Below, one piece after another: positions 35,530 to 47,160 of a DNA stretch of 64,000 nucleotides. The stretch comes from Pseudoscleropodium purum (taxonomy: Eukaryota; Streptophyta; Bryopsida; Hypnales; Brachytheciaceae). The stretch spans positions 7,814,501 through 7,878,500 of the forward strand of contig OZ017796.1 in NCBI GenBank assembly GCA_963969395.1. The letters run 5' to 3'. A program made the position numbers and the translations under genes. The notes beneath the pieces were generated by a model that was not told the DNA's origin, searched no databases, and saw only the letters and a program-made list of their open reading frames with translations. Positions within the stretch are counted from its first letter, which is position 1. Each line of letters opens with the position of its first letter.

Positions 35530-35860
35530 AAGCAATAAGTACCTCTACAATCACTTATGAAAAGGTAGTAACTACCTATATAAGGCTTCTTTACTACCTT
35601 GTTAAAAGAAGTAGTAACTACCGACACACTCACTTGTCAAAAGTTAGTAATTTAGTAACTGCCTACATAAGCCCTCTTCATTGCCTTGTCAAAATAGGTA
35701 GTAATTGCTTACACATTCACTTCTTTACTACCTTGTCATAAGAAGCAGTAACTACCTATACACTCACCTGTCGAAAGGTAGTAACTACCTATATAAGGCT
35801 TCTTCACTACACTGTCAAAACAAGTAGTAATTGCTTGTATACTCAGTTGTCACAACATAC
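35530..35860 (+). repeat. Tandem array built on ggtagtaactacc units
   Basis: About seven variants of an approximately 45-base unit, arranged as a higher-order unit of about 90 to 110 bases. Each has gtagtaactacc (itself a short palindrome) or gtagtaattgc, followed alternately by tatataaggcttctttactacctt and acacactcacttgtc. Spacers differ slightly. An open frame through part of it (35487-35741) is a product of the repeat. Confidence 0.8.
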
Positions 35861-37336
35861 TTTATTGATGTCATATCAACAAAATGGTCACACTTTCATC
35901 TAAAGAATCTAAACATTATTTCTCATGATTTCCTTGATGTACACACTCCCACACGGCAATTCATGGTTGTCTTGCTAAATTAGTTTTGGGTCATTTCAAT
36001 CCAGACAACATCCGCTTCAAACAATGTCATTTTGAACATTTTGTGTCGTTCACTAAATATTCTTGTAGACCGTTTACACTATGTGTATTTTAAGAATTTG
36101 ATTATTAAACACGCATAATCTCATGATGACATTGTGCTAATTAGAAAGTTGTAGTATCTAGTAGGACAACCATATGTAGTATAGAAATCTTCCATTCAAA
36201 CCCTTTTGTTTGGAATTTACATTAGTTTAGATGATGTTGTAAATTTTGGAATAAGTTATGATAGACTATTAATTTTCATTAATTTGAAAATATGAAATTA
36301 TAAGACATTGACCAATTCCTATAAGGAAAATTAAATCATGTAGTATTTAGGAAATTATATTATATTTAAGTAGAGCCATTTAACTCTTTAGTGCTCCAAA
36401 GTCCATATTGTGGAATGATGATGAAAAGAGAAGTATTAGACAATGTTTTGTTCAAATAATCTCTAATTCATCCAAAGCAATTGTTGAATCTTTAAAATTA
36501 AAAAACTTTTCCTTATGACCAAATTGATGAAATTATGGTGAATAATATATTTGTACAAAAATATAAGTAAAATTGTGCCAAAAAATAAAAAATAAATGTA
36601 GTTGTGAAAGGATTAGTTACCAATTGTAAACTTAAATATTTAATTTTATATATACTCAATGTTGTGCTATAATTACAATGCCCTTATAGAAATAAGCAGC
36701 AAGAGGAAGGAGAATCAATCCAATACTTCTAAGGAAGGAGGTTCTAAAACAAACCAAACTCTAAGAGTGTCCTCTAATGCATGGGTACATTTTTCATTCT
36801 TTAGTGTATTAATACTATACATTTGAAGAGTTGGATGCTTAAGTTTAGTGTCTATAACATTTCAGCCTCCAAAATTATGTAACTAATTCCACCAAGGTCC
36901 AAAAAATATGAATTTTCTTGGTTCAAATGCCAATTCCATTTTTTTTTCTATAAAAAATTATTTCAAAATATTTCAAATAGTTCATTTTCCCCATAAATGC
37001 AATTAGCTCTTAAAGAATGGCTTTTTAGACCTCCTATCTTAGTATGTGAATTTGGTTTAGCTACTTACAAAAGTTTTCTTTATAAGCTTGGGGCTTTTAG
37101 TAGACAATGGAGATTGCAACCACAATTACTTACTTTCGTTTGTTCCCTTTATATCAACAAAATGACAAGAATTTATTGTAGCTAAATTCTTGTAGATTCC
37201 TAATAGTTCAAAAGCTAACCCTTTCTTTGGTAACTAATTCTTTTCTATTTATAGATTGAATTTGAATTTTCTTCATTCAATCTTTTATTTTGGAGGGATG
37301 ACAAGAAAGCATGATTGCATCTAATTAATCTAATCA
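35861..37336. other. AT-rich intergenic DNA, no gene seen
   Basis: Short frames only. No recognised protein or RNA gene. Confidence 0.4.
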
Positions 37337-37575
37337 CTACACAAAATAGTGAAATTATGTTGCCTTACATCAAGAAAGTTACTTTACAAGTCATCAAAGT
37401 GAAAAAATATTTCAATTTTTTTTTCCATTTGTACACGTGGAGATTCAAGAGTCCCAATAAACACAATATGTAATTCAAAAGTAATGCATTTTGGCACAAT
37501 AACTTAAAAATATTTATATAGTGTCAAAAGTTGAGAAATTAGTATGGGGCAACCTAATTTCACTATTTTGTGTAG
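37337..37575. mobile_element. MITE-like element, 239 bases with 28-base terminal inverted repeats
   Basis: The left end 37337-37364 (ctacacaaaatagtgaaatt...) and right end 37548-37575 are reverse complements at 27 of 28 positions. The inside is AT-rich and encodes nothing. The size and long near-perfect terminal repeats fit a non-autonomous class II element. I could not define a target-site duplication: flanks are ...aatca and aagttg.... The left flank would read cactacac, which recalls CACTA ends, but the right end does not share the extra bases. Confidence 0.7.
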
Positions 37576-38650
37576 AAGTTGTCCTCTTCCTAAATTGAGG
37601 TGTAGGTCTCCACTTTGCAAATAGAAGTTTTTGCACTACTTGAGGTGATAATTTGTGTTTCATCGCCTCCGTCTCTTCTTTATTTTTGATGAAAAAGTCT
37701 TCACAGTTGTCAAAGATGGAATCAACAATAAAAAAAACTTGTAGTCAACAAGAAGTGATTCAACAATCAAGATTTGTGAACTCTAATCTAATCCAAAGAT
37801 AGAAAATTACAAGCTTTTATATCCTTTGTATATATGATGCCTTTAATGAAATCAGTACATAAGCTACATTTTTTGCATGCTTTTTTTTATTTTATTTTAA
37901 TAATGAAAAATGAAGGCCATTGGAAAATCAAATGTTCACCGAGTGTTCACCAATGAAAAAGTAATAATTTGTAAGCTCTTCTACCTCTACCTTTTGGAGA
38001 TAGATGAAGCTGGAATCAGGTTGCGGAGTGGAAGTGCGCAAGCGAGTTCAAGGTTTGTGCGTCCTCGTTGCGCGTGGACGGAGGTGGGTGATGGCAAGAG
38101 TTTCCTGAGCGCCACAGGTCCTGAAGTGACGGTGAGCGCGGTCTCAAGTTTAGGGTTTTCCGAGGTTGGTAGTGAACGAGGTTGCTGATCTTGCGAGTCC
38201 GGTGCCCGACCCAGTTTGTGGAGCGTTGGAGGTTGCCGAAGGTACGTCGCTAAGCGTTGGAGGTCCTCGCCGACTCGCCGTTGATTCGATTTTTAGTTTT
38301 CTTGTTTGTTTTTTTCCTTGGGGAAGAGGTTTGATGGTGTCGAGGTTATAATGTGAGGGTGCTTTGCTTTTTAATTTTTTTTTTGCTCGTTTCAGTGGTT
38401 GTACAATGTTGAAGTTCTACTGTGATGGTGCGAGTTTTCTACGTTGCAGGAAGAGGACCTTCTCTGCAGACTAGCTTGTGATTTGTGAATTTTTGGGAGA
38501 GCATTCGTCAGTATAGGTAAACCCTATAATATATCTTCTATTGCTTTCACAAATATACCGTGATGTGAGGTTGCTTTCTTTTGCTCTGATTTTTTTGACC
38601 TAGGGTTTGGTTTTGTTGTTTTTTGTGTGAAGCTAGGTTCTAGGAGCACA
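37576..38650 (+). other. Gene-like region upstream of the broken ORF, possibly a transcribed leader
   Basis: From about 37990 to 38300 the DNA becomes GC-richer with CpG. A candidate donor (gaaggtacgtcg) lies at about 38239-38246 and a pyrimidine-rich tract precedes 38650. This is consistent with a spliced 5' leader for the frame that starts at 38651. No protein family was recognised in the 92-codon frame at 37910-38188. Confidence 0.3.
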
Positions 38651-39612
38651 ATGAGGACCATGGACACAATTGTCTACTCTTTTGATGATTCCCCTGTCAA
38701 ATTGCCCGCGGCAGGGTTGTTAGCACAAGGCGATATTTCTACTGAAGTCCGGGAAGTCTCACGCCGCCTGGTCACGAAGATGCAGCTAGGATAGCCTTTC
38801 AAGGAAGGCACGGTGTTAGTGACAATGAAGGCTCATGGCCATGGGACTAAGCCCTTGAAGTCATGGGTCAAGAAGTTGGAGTTTGAGTTTGATGGCAAGC
38901 CCTCAGGTATGGGAGACACTATTTTTTGGCAAGAGTACTTCACGTATTGGAAGGATTTCAAGGGTTTCAATCCCAAGTTGCTAGCAGTGTCGGATGTTCT
39001 CGAGACTCTACAGATGCGGTTGACATCCTTTTACGATGATAGTTTCTTATGGAGACAGTTGGGGCAAATTTTGTGAGTTTTGGGCCCTTTGAGGGTGGTT
39101 TGACGACATTGTCCTACCAAAATATCATCTGGTACATGACGAAATTACAGGCAGATGATGCATGGTCTACTTGGGAAAAAAAGTGGTGTAACTGGGCGTT
39201 GAACTTTGCTGAAAAGAAATATATAGACGAGCTTACAATAAAGGGATATGAGTTACCTTCAGACCAGGTTGATGGAGCGGCAGAAAAGCTTCGACAAGAC
39301 GTTGTACTATATTTCACGAGTTTGAAAGCTTCTTCTCAGCGGAACAACATGGCTCACGTGTTTTCAAGTACCATTCAACAGTGGGTTTACACCACAGAGA
39401 CTGTGGGGAACAGAAACCATACTCTTTGTAATTTTCTAAAGACGTCTCTGGATTTAGAGACGAAAGGAAATTTACTAGCCATGGTAGAAAACTTGTTGGA
39501 CCTTTCCAAGATCCCTGGAGGGTTGGGGGCCTTGACAACAACGCTTCCTATGCAACTATTTTTTTTGAAGCAGTTGATCACACGTTCTAGGCCTCAGACT
39601 GGACACTTGTAG
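38651..39612 (+). pseudogene. Broken ORF of an unrecognised protein, about 320 codons
   Basis: An ATG at 38651 opens 47 codons (MRTMDTIVYSFDDSPVKLP...) to a TAG at 38792-38794. The same frame then stays open to 39076 (KSWVKKLEFEFDGKPSG, WQEYFTYWKDFKGFNPKLL). Between 39040 and 39074 the open frame shifts and continues from 39049 to 39612 (TLSYQNIIWYMTKLQ, WEKKWCNWALNFAEKKY, ending RPQTGHL). Composition is protein-like throughout, rich in Trp, Phe, Tyr and Lys, with no membrane segment. One nonsense codon and one frameshift in an otherwise intronless frame suggest a recently inactivated gene or retrocopy. I know no matching family. A short exact repeat (gaatcaacatcatttgtа-type, 39614 and 39678) follows the stop. 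Confidence 0.45.
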
Positions 39613-41387
39613 AATGAATCAACATCATTTGTAAATGACAGGTTTTGTAGCATTGACTGGTATGGTCTCTTGGAGAGTGAATCAACATCATTTGTAGAGT
39701 ATATGAGTCATCAGATGGTTAGTGGGTGGTCATTGGGATCTAATGTGCCAATGTGCAATTCTCAATCTCTCCTTGTACCCTTTTGATTTGATTTAGATTT
39801 AGCCAGATAATCACAACCTTAGAGATCATCATGTACCACTATACAAAAAAGACATTCACATTTTGCACTCTTGCACTATGATTGCCTTCTCTCGTAACTT
39901 TTGCACTCTTTCAGTTTGGAATTTAGCTCATTGACAACCAGGTTTTGATTGAGTGTTCTTTCCCTTTCTTGGATGGGTAAAGATCATAGTTGGAACCTGC
40001 TTCAGTTTGTAAATTGTTTCCCAGTACTGTCGTGAGCGCCACATCTCCTTCCCTTCCCCTCTGATGTCTTTCTGTGCGTCCAGCACTTCACAAACATCAA
40101 GCATCTTGACCCACAAGAGAATTTGCCTTTGAATTCGTCTCTGCAATATTTGCGTTCTGCGTGGTGCACTTAACTGCTACAGTTCTTGGTAAAGCACTAG
40201 GTCTCTCCGAGAAATTCAGGCCGTGTAGTGTGTGTGTTGGTGATTTCATTTGATTGATACTCATCGTTGTTTTCAAGAAAGATGCTGGTAGTTCTTTCTC
40301 AAATGTGGTCATAGCTACCCTTGGTAGCCATCTTATGCATTTTTTTTTCTCAGTTGAAGAGTTTACAGGTCTGTAGTTATGATTACGGTGATATTCATAG
40401 AACTACGAACGTGTACATTAATGTTCTTAACGTTTAGGTGTAGGTAACTCACCTTCTTGATTTTACCATGCTGCCATGATATTTAGTTGAATGTGAGTGT
40501 GGAGCATGAGTGAATCTTGCTAGCCTTGGGGTTGAAAAAAGATCATTAGCGTTTTGTTTTCCTTGGCGGCATTTTCTCTCAACCCTGTATGAAATTGACA
40601 TAAGTTTCATTGATGCGTTCATAGGGTATGAATTACTTTTAAATCAAGAGAATTCGTTTTGTGGGGCAGGTGTGGAAAGATGTTGACGGCGTCCTAACTT
40701 GCGATCCCCGAGTTTTTGCAAATGCATTATCTGTTCCATGAGCAAGGTATTGATATAACTGTTGTTGATCTTAGAGTTGTCTTCTTGAGAACACTTTAAA
40801 ACTCTATCAGTGGCAAGTCTACTCTTGTCAATTAAGCATTTGCTCTTCATTTGTAAATTGTAAATCATTTTAGTTCAATTGAGTTGGTTATTTTCTATGT
40901 GGCTCCTCACACTAGTGCTATGTGACGTTTTCAGGCAGAGATGACGAGTATTGTTCTAAAAAAAGATATAACAATGTTGGACATTCAAAGCACATGCATG
41001 CTTGGGCAAGTTGGGTTTGTGGCGAAGGTTTGGAAATCCGGGCTGCTTCTCCTACTATTTGGACGTGGTCGGCATGTGTTTTTTCAGGGTAGCTATTTAT
41101 AATGGTGTGTTGCTAACCTTGTTACAACATCTGATAGTTATTTTTCCAATGTTAGCATCTGTGTGTAACATAGTACCATGTTTGAGCTACATTATAATTA
41201 TGGAATGGCACACAAAAGTAACTGTGTTCATGGATAGCAGTTTCATGCGTTGATTTATGTTATAAATACCACAAATGTTATGTTAGAATGTGAATTTTTC
41301 AGGATACCACGTTGGTTTCTCCAATGAATGTGAGGATGAATGCATAGGAAAATGTTTGAAACGTATTTATTTTGAACAATGTAGAGA
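39613..41387. other. Intergenic region after the broken ORF, no gene seen
   Basis: Moderate composition to about 40.4 kb, perhaps the 3' part of the broken transcript, then more AT-rich. Several short frames exist on both strands. None resembles a known protein. Confidence 0.35.
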
Positions 41388-41465
41388 GTGATCAGGAGCA
41401 CCGAAGGACTTCAGCTCCGCCAGCTCCATCACCTCCTCCACAAATCGCTGCTCAAAAGCATCCAG
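41388..41465 (-). pseudogene. Possible fragment of a PDR-type ABCG transporter
   Basis: A 26-codon GC-rich island on the minus strand reads FEQRFVEEVMELAELKS, which closely resembles the QxFVEEVMELVEL segment ahead of the signature region in the nucleotide-binding domains of plant pleiotropic-drug-resistance ABCG transporters. Neither Walker A nor signature motifs follow, and the frame ends soon after. If real, it is a small relic. The match is short and could be chance. Confidence 0.3.
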
Positions 41466-43400
41466 CCCACGATTTCAATTTGACTGATGCAAAGTAAAAA
41501 AACTTGACAAAAGTTCTCCTGAAGAAAAGGCTTGAAATGGGAACTTGGTAATCAAATTTTAAGAGCTCTTGTTGAAATGGGTTGCTGCTGAGAATTGCAA
41601 CAAACAATGCAAATTCATGTATTGATTGATGAATGCCAGAAGGAAAAGATTCCATTGAAGGGAATCTTTTTTTGTGATTCTAATTCAAAATGATAATTAT
41701 GTAATGTATAGTGCCATGTAGTAAGTTCATTGAATTTTCCATTTACAACAAAAAGAAAAGTGACCTTTACAGTCATTTCTCATTGGATTAACAAAAATTC
41801 ATGAATTTTTATGGAAGGGATGACTATGTCATATGCCTAATGTATTTATTATGTTATGTCTAATTCAAAAATGCATCACAATACACATTTGTGAGAATAG
41901 CACAAATGGACACAAATGGACTACGAAATGATCTTACCTCATGAACTTCGGGGATTTAGTTCATAATATGCTCTTAAGTGTAGCAAAACTGAGAGGTGGA
42001 AAAGTCGTATAGGGTAAACATACCTAATTGTATCATAACACATACCCCATTCTTTTCTTATTCATATGGCACAAATCTCAAAAGATCAAAATGACTATGA
42101 TCCTAAATTTAGGTCTGGAAATAAAGAAGGTAATGTAATTAGGTGGGGATTGCAATTAGGTGCACACTTATTGTAGAACTTGTATAACATGACATCCTTT
42201 TGTAAAGGTGCAATCTTCTTGTTTGCCAAAATAATAGATAACAAAGAATGGAATAATATGTTGTATGTCAGTACACTCATAACTATATTGAATTGAACCA
42301 CTTACTTAGTAAGCTTTCTAAAATTCATATTCTTGATGATAAATAGAAGTGCTTCAACTCAAGTCTAGTCGAGGTGATGGATTGAAGATTGAAAGGCAAA
42401 ATGTTTTGTCCAAATAACTCCTCTTTCATCCAAATCAATACTTGAAATGGTCTTCAATAAGAAGTGGCATTAGATAAGGATAAGAATCCTATATCAAAAA
42501 GTTGAAACTACTCATGTGCTCAAAGAATATTTCTATATTTCTATAGCTCCATCACATAGGACATGAACAATTTTCAACATTTCACTACTGGTATAGATTA
42601 TAGAAGCTTATGTAATATATATATAATGGTAAGTTATTACTATATTCCTAAAAAAAATACAATGAGAACTTTTCTTTGGTGGCTTGAGTACCAGAAGGGA
42701 AGCACTGTCGAATAGCTTGAAGGATATTATTATTAAAGATTTGAAACTCCTTACCTAACTATTTTTAATTGGAGATGATTTATTTTGTTCAATTTTGTTG
42801 AGGCCATCCTTCATAATTTTCTTTCTGACATGTGGCCATCACATTCACTTGCATCTGCTATTTCAATGAGTAAAGAGTTGTATGTGGATAAGATTGGCAA
42901 GTTGTTCATACAACACTTTTGATACTACAGAGTAGAATGGATTGTATGTAGATTTTTTGGTATATAAAGTGTAGGCCAATTCGAACATTTTCATGGGATT
43001 AAGTTCAACTATAAACTATAATATATTGATGACTTTCAAGAAAAAATTGTAAACTATGACACATTAAGATGACAATCATATAATTGAATCCACCATTGTT
43101 TCAACAAATGATTGATTTATCAATAGAATTTGAAACCAAGAATTGAGTATTGAATAAATTGAATAAATTTCCTTTAAAACTTGATTGTGGATTGAATATT
43201 AGTGATTTTCAAATTTTAATCTAAATAAAGATTCAAACTAATTTAATACGGAGTATCTCACCTATCCATATTTATTGATCCAACTCTTCTAGTTTTGCAT
43301 CCTTTGAGTAAGAAAACTATTCAAGGGTTAAATAACTCAAGACTTTTTGTTTTTGTTTTATTTTGTGTAGGCAGCACAGAAGGCTTCATTCAAGTCATGA
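41466..43400. other. AT-rich intergenic DNA, no gene seen
   Basis: No gene recognised on either strand. Confidence 0.4.
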
Positions 43401-43731
43401 AGCTCTTTCAATCCACATGAACGGATGAAACACTCCAAATGTGGATGAAGCTCATTTCTTCATCCAAAAGTGTGCACATTCATCCCAAATTGGTCGGTAC
43501 GTTGAACATTCTTCTGCGATGAAACGAAGGGCGCCACTCCAGTGATAGTGAGTGTGTGTGTGTGTGTGTATCCAGCGCCTTGAGCAATTCGTGTGTTGTT
43601 GTTCTAATTTTGCAAGCTGCAGTGGGATTCATCTGTACGCGGAATTTTGTTAGCGATTTTTTGAGCCTTTTGGCGGCCAGAGAATCAAACGAGCAATCAA
43701 GGAAGCAATCCATCAAGCGAGCAGCTGATTG
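43401..43731 (+). promoter_or_regulatory. Leader/promoter region of CSN1
   Basis: Contains an inverted pair ggatgaag / cttcatcc at about 43443-43466 and a (gt)n microsatellite at about 43548-43569. GC rises sharply after 43500, marking the likely transcribed leader. No TATA box is obvious. Confidence 0.35.
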
Positions 43732-46446
43732 ATGGCCATGGACGGATCGGAGAACAACAATGATAACAGCAATCACGTCCGTTCTGTGACGGGCGCTTCG
43801 GGCGTGGCCACACCAGAGCACATCGACGTGGAGAATTACGCCTCCCTGTACACCGGTCACACCAAAATCGCACGCCTGCATTTCATCGCGGACCACTGCC
43901 ACTCGCGCAATTTGGAGCTCGAGGCCCTGCGCATGTCGTTGGACGAGATTCGCAAGGGCGACAACACGATGCTATTCAAGGAGTGCGTGGAGAAGATCAA
44001 CAACCGACTCGGGCCGGCTTACGCCTTGGACCAGGAGTGGATCGACATGGTGGACCGCCGCGCTGCGCAGCGCCAGGAGAAGCTCGAAATGGAACTCAAT
44101 GGATACAAGGTGCACGCGCAATGCTCTCCGAATGAATTTTTAGGGTTTCGTGAAAGTTTCGAAAATTTCGTCTGTGTGAGGAATTTTTGCAGGTCGTTCG
44201 ATTTGTCGTTTGAGATGAAAGAATCGTTAAGGAGATTGCAGTGATTAGTCATTCTGAGCTGACGAATCCGATCAAGGAGAGCATCTTCTTTCTCTCTCTC
44301 TCTCTCTCTGGCTGGTCGAACGAGGTTTTAGGGTTTCTGAAATTTTGAGTGTGTCGAAGGTTGTGAATAAGAATTGATTTTTCGTTTGAGATTCAAGAAT
44401 CATGGAAGAATTTGCAGTGTTTATTTCCACGGTGGTGATTAATCATTATGTCGTTTTGAGTAGACCAATCTGATCTAGGAGAGGATCTCTTGTCTCTCTA
44501 TCTCTCTCTGTGTCTGAACGAACTTTTAGGGTTTCGTGATATTTTCCAAAGGGGTGGAGTGGGGACTCTTGAGAATACAAGAATTATTGAGGAGGTTGTA
44601 GTGTGGTGATTAATCTCGCATGTCGTTCTGAGCAGACTAATTTGATCAAAGAGAGCATCCGCATGGGTTATAATGATTTGGGCGATTTTCATTACGCGCG
44701 AGGTGACCTTCAGCAAGCGTTTAAGTGCTATGTGCGGACTCGCGACTATTGCACCACCTCCAAACACATAATCGCAATGTGCTTGAATGTTATTTTGGTT
44801 AGCATTGAGCTTGGCCATTTTGTCCATGTCTCCAACTATGTTTCTAAAGCAGATCAAACCCCTGATGTGCAAGACCCCGTCGTGTTAGCTAAACTGAAGT
44901 GTGCCGCCGGTTTGGCTCACCTTGAGAGTAAGAAGTACAAGCTTGCTGCCCGCAAGGTACATCTTCTATCGCTATGCTTTTTCATCTTAAGGATTTGTAT
45001 TGCTAGTCAAAGACACCATGACAATGGAACTAATAGTTGGTAGCTTGTTATGAGATTTGAGTTTTCAAGCTTCATCTGAAATTACAAGACGTTCTGCTGT
45101 TCGCTTAGGGTGGATTAGTTCCACGAGGGTTGCGAAACGCTCAAGGATGTACATATGCTCCGTTTTTCAGCTCCCTGAAAAGAGAATGTGAACTACTAGT
45201 TTTAGTTGCGGTCCAATTTGAAGGCGTGTAGCAGCTCATGCCAGGGTTTTGTACGCAGTTTGTTGATTCAAATTTCGAGTTGGGAAGCAATTACTCAGAT
45301 GTTATAGCCCCCCAAGATGTTGCAACATACGGAGGCCTTTGCGCGCTTGCATCGTTCGACAGAGCAGAGCTTAAGGTAAAGGAAAATGCGGTTATCTTTA
45401 ATGTGAAGTGCTGTAGGGTTTTGTTTAGAACAGCTTCGAGATTGTTTTGGTTCAGTTTTATCACTTTGAACCTGAACTCAATCTCTGATTAAAACCTGTT
45501 TGTGCAGAGTAAAGTGATTGACAACATCAACTTCCGGAATTTTTTGGAACTTGTTCCTGAAGTGCGAGAGCTGATTCATGACTTCTATGCAAGGTGAGGA
45601 TTTTTATTTAGTACCAGCTTTTCTTCTTACATCTGCACTAGAAGAGATTTGGAATGCATGGTCCATGTTTTTAGCATTTATTATTAACTGGATGTTAGAT
45701 GTTAGTCCGAGTAGTGGTTTATTGATTTCCATGGGTCTTGAACATGAGCATCGTCAGGACATTTGGTGTTCTGTAATTTTGTGGACATGCTCGTTTGATT
45801 CTGTCGCTGATTATGTATTGTTTTGGCAGTCGGTATGCTTCTTGCTTGGGATATCTGCAAAAGCTGAAGCCAAGCCTATTGCTTGATATTCACCTATACG
45901 ATCACGTGGAGACATTATATGAGCAGATTAGACACAAGGCCCTCATTCAGTACACAAACCCCTTCATCTCAGTAGATCTCAATACAATGGCCAGTGCGTT
46001 CAAGACAAGTGTAGCAGGGTTAGAGAAAGAGTTAGCCGCCCTGATCACGGAGAACCAGATTCAGGTGCTTGTCATGTTCTTGTGTGGATGCATCTTTTTT
46101 ACTTTTGTTTAATGAGCGCATATCCATTTATACTTGATTCTGATATTTGACACAGTGGCGGTGGGATAGTTCAAGATACGTTTATGATTCTCTCTCTTAG
46201 GAAATAGTTGCTGTTAATTATATCCGGCTTTCTGGCTAATTATTAATTTCTCTTTTGCTGTGACAGGCTCGAATTGATTCACACAACAAAATTCTGTATG
46301 CTCGGCATGCTGACCAACGGAACACAACTTTTCAGCGAGTACTGCAAACAGGCTCTGATTTTCAGAGAGAAACCAGAGCAATGCTCCTTCGTGCAAATCT
46401 TATGCGTCAAGACTTTGTTATGAAGGGAAGTCGCAAACAATCCTGA
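43732..46446 (+). CDS. CSN1: COP9 signalosome complex subunit 1
   Basis: Six exons: 43732-44109, 44636-44956, 45259-45375, 45508-45593, 45830-46064 and 46267-46446. They give 438 residues with all phases consistent (Arabidopsis CSN1/FUS6 has 441). After a short Asn-rich N-terminus come the family blocks [81 protein letters not shown] and [15 protein letters not shown]. The PCI domain then runs over about residues 215-380 ([35 protein letters not shown]), followed by [21 protein letters not shown]1 is a scaffold of the COP9 signalosome, which removes NEDD8 from cullin-RING ligases and represses photomorphogenesis in plants. Intron 1 contains three tandem copies of a segment that includes the edge of exon 2. 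The start at 43732 was preferred to the Met at 43738 because it is first. Confidence 0.95.
44120..44650 (+). repeat. Tandem triplication inside CSN1 intron 1, overlapping exon 2's start
   Basis: Three diverged units of about 170-200 bases, each with tttagggttt (44139, 44327, 44525), a ct-rich run in two of them, and a copy of the exon 2 boundary. The boundary copies begin at 44262 (after gagctg), 44464 (after gagtag) and the true one at 44636 (after gagcag). The first copy has lost the AG acceptor. The second keeps AG but reads TNLI then TAG. Only the third continues into the real exon. Confidence 0.85.
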
Positions 46447-47160
46447 GTAAGTAGCACACCCACTCCAGTATGAGGGTTAGTTTTTAATGTGCTCTGGTTG
46501 ATCTCCTAAGTCTCTACCGGTAAGGGCCCCCTTTTGGGTTGTGATCGACTAATGATATGTTTCAGGAGGGAGGCTAGTTATGACCCTTTGATAATACTTC
46601 AGCATACATTTTATGCCATTTTCCTTGCATGGAGTAGGAGCAATGGAAATTCTGGTGTCTGTTTACAATACGGAATAAATTAGTTTTCAAGAGTGGAAGA
46701 TAAATGACTATTTCCTAGTAAGCTCTTTGCGTGGCAAGAGAGTTTGCGAAAACATTTCCATTCTGCCGTTTGTTACATTTTATAATACATTGTATCAGTA
46801 ATGGGTCTCATGTCTAGAACTCTTTCTTTGTCTCTAAGAACTCTCCTGGGTGATGTTAAGGTTTGTCCACGGGGAGATACTTGGATAATGACAGTATATC
46901 TGTCTCCATAATGCACCACTTTCTGAGTTTTTTAAGTGCAACTCCTTTTGTCCTTTCTGAAATGTAACACTTTCTTTGTTTTGCAAAGTTTCCCTCGACT
47001 GTGAGCAAATGATCTATAGAAATTTCCGAAAGCTTAAGGTGGATAGAACGTTCTTGATCAGATGTCTTTGCACCCTTGCACAGCATCTTAAGCTCGTTAT
47101 GCGAAACTTTGTCAATATCGACAGGTTCTTACTCGATTCACCCATGGTTCCTAACGTTTG
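46447..47160 (+). other. 3' flank of CSN1
   Basis: Probable 3' untranslated and downstream region. No further coding exon is needed, since CSN1 ends with a proper stop at 46444-46446. No gene seen. Confidence 0.4.

Noticed and set aside
37335..37575. CACTA-superfamily transposon ends
   Set aside because: The left flank reads cactacac, but the mirrored bases at the right end differ, so the inverted repeat starts at ctacac and CACTA assignment is not supported.
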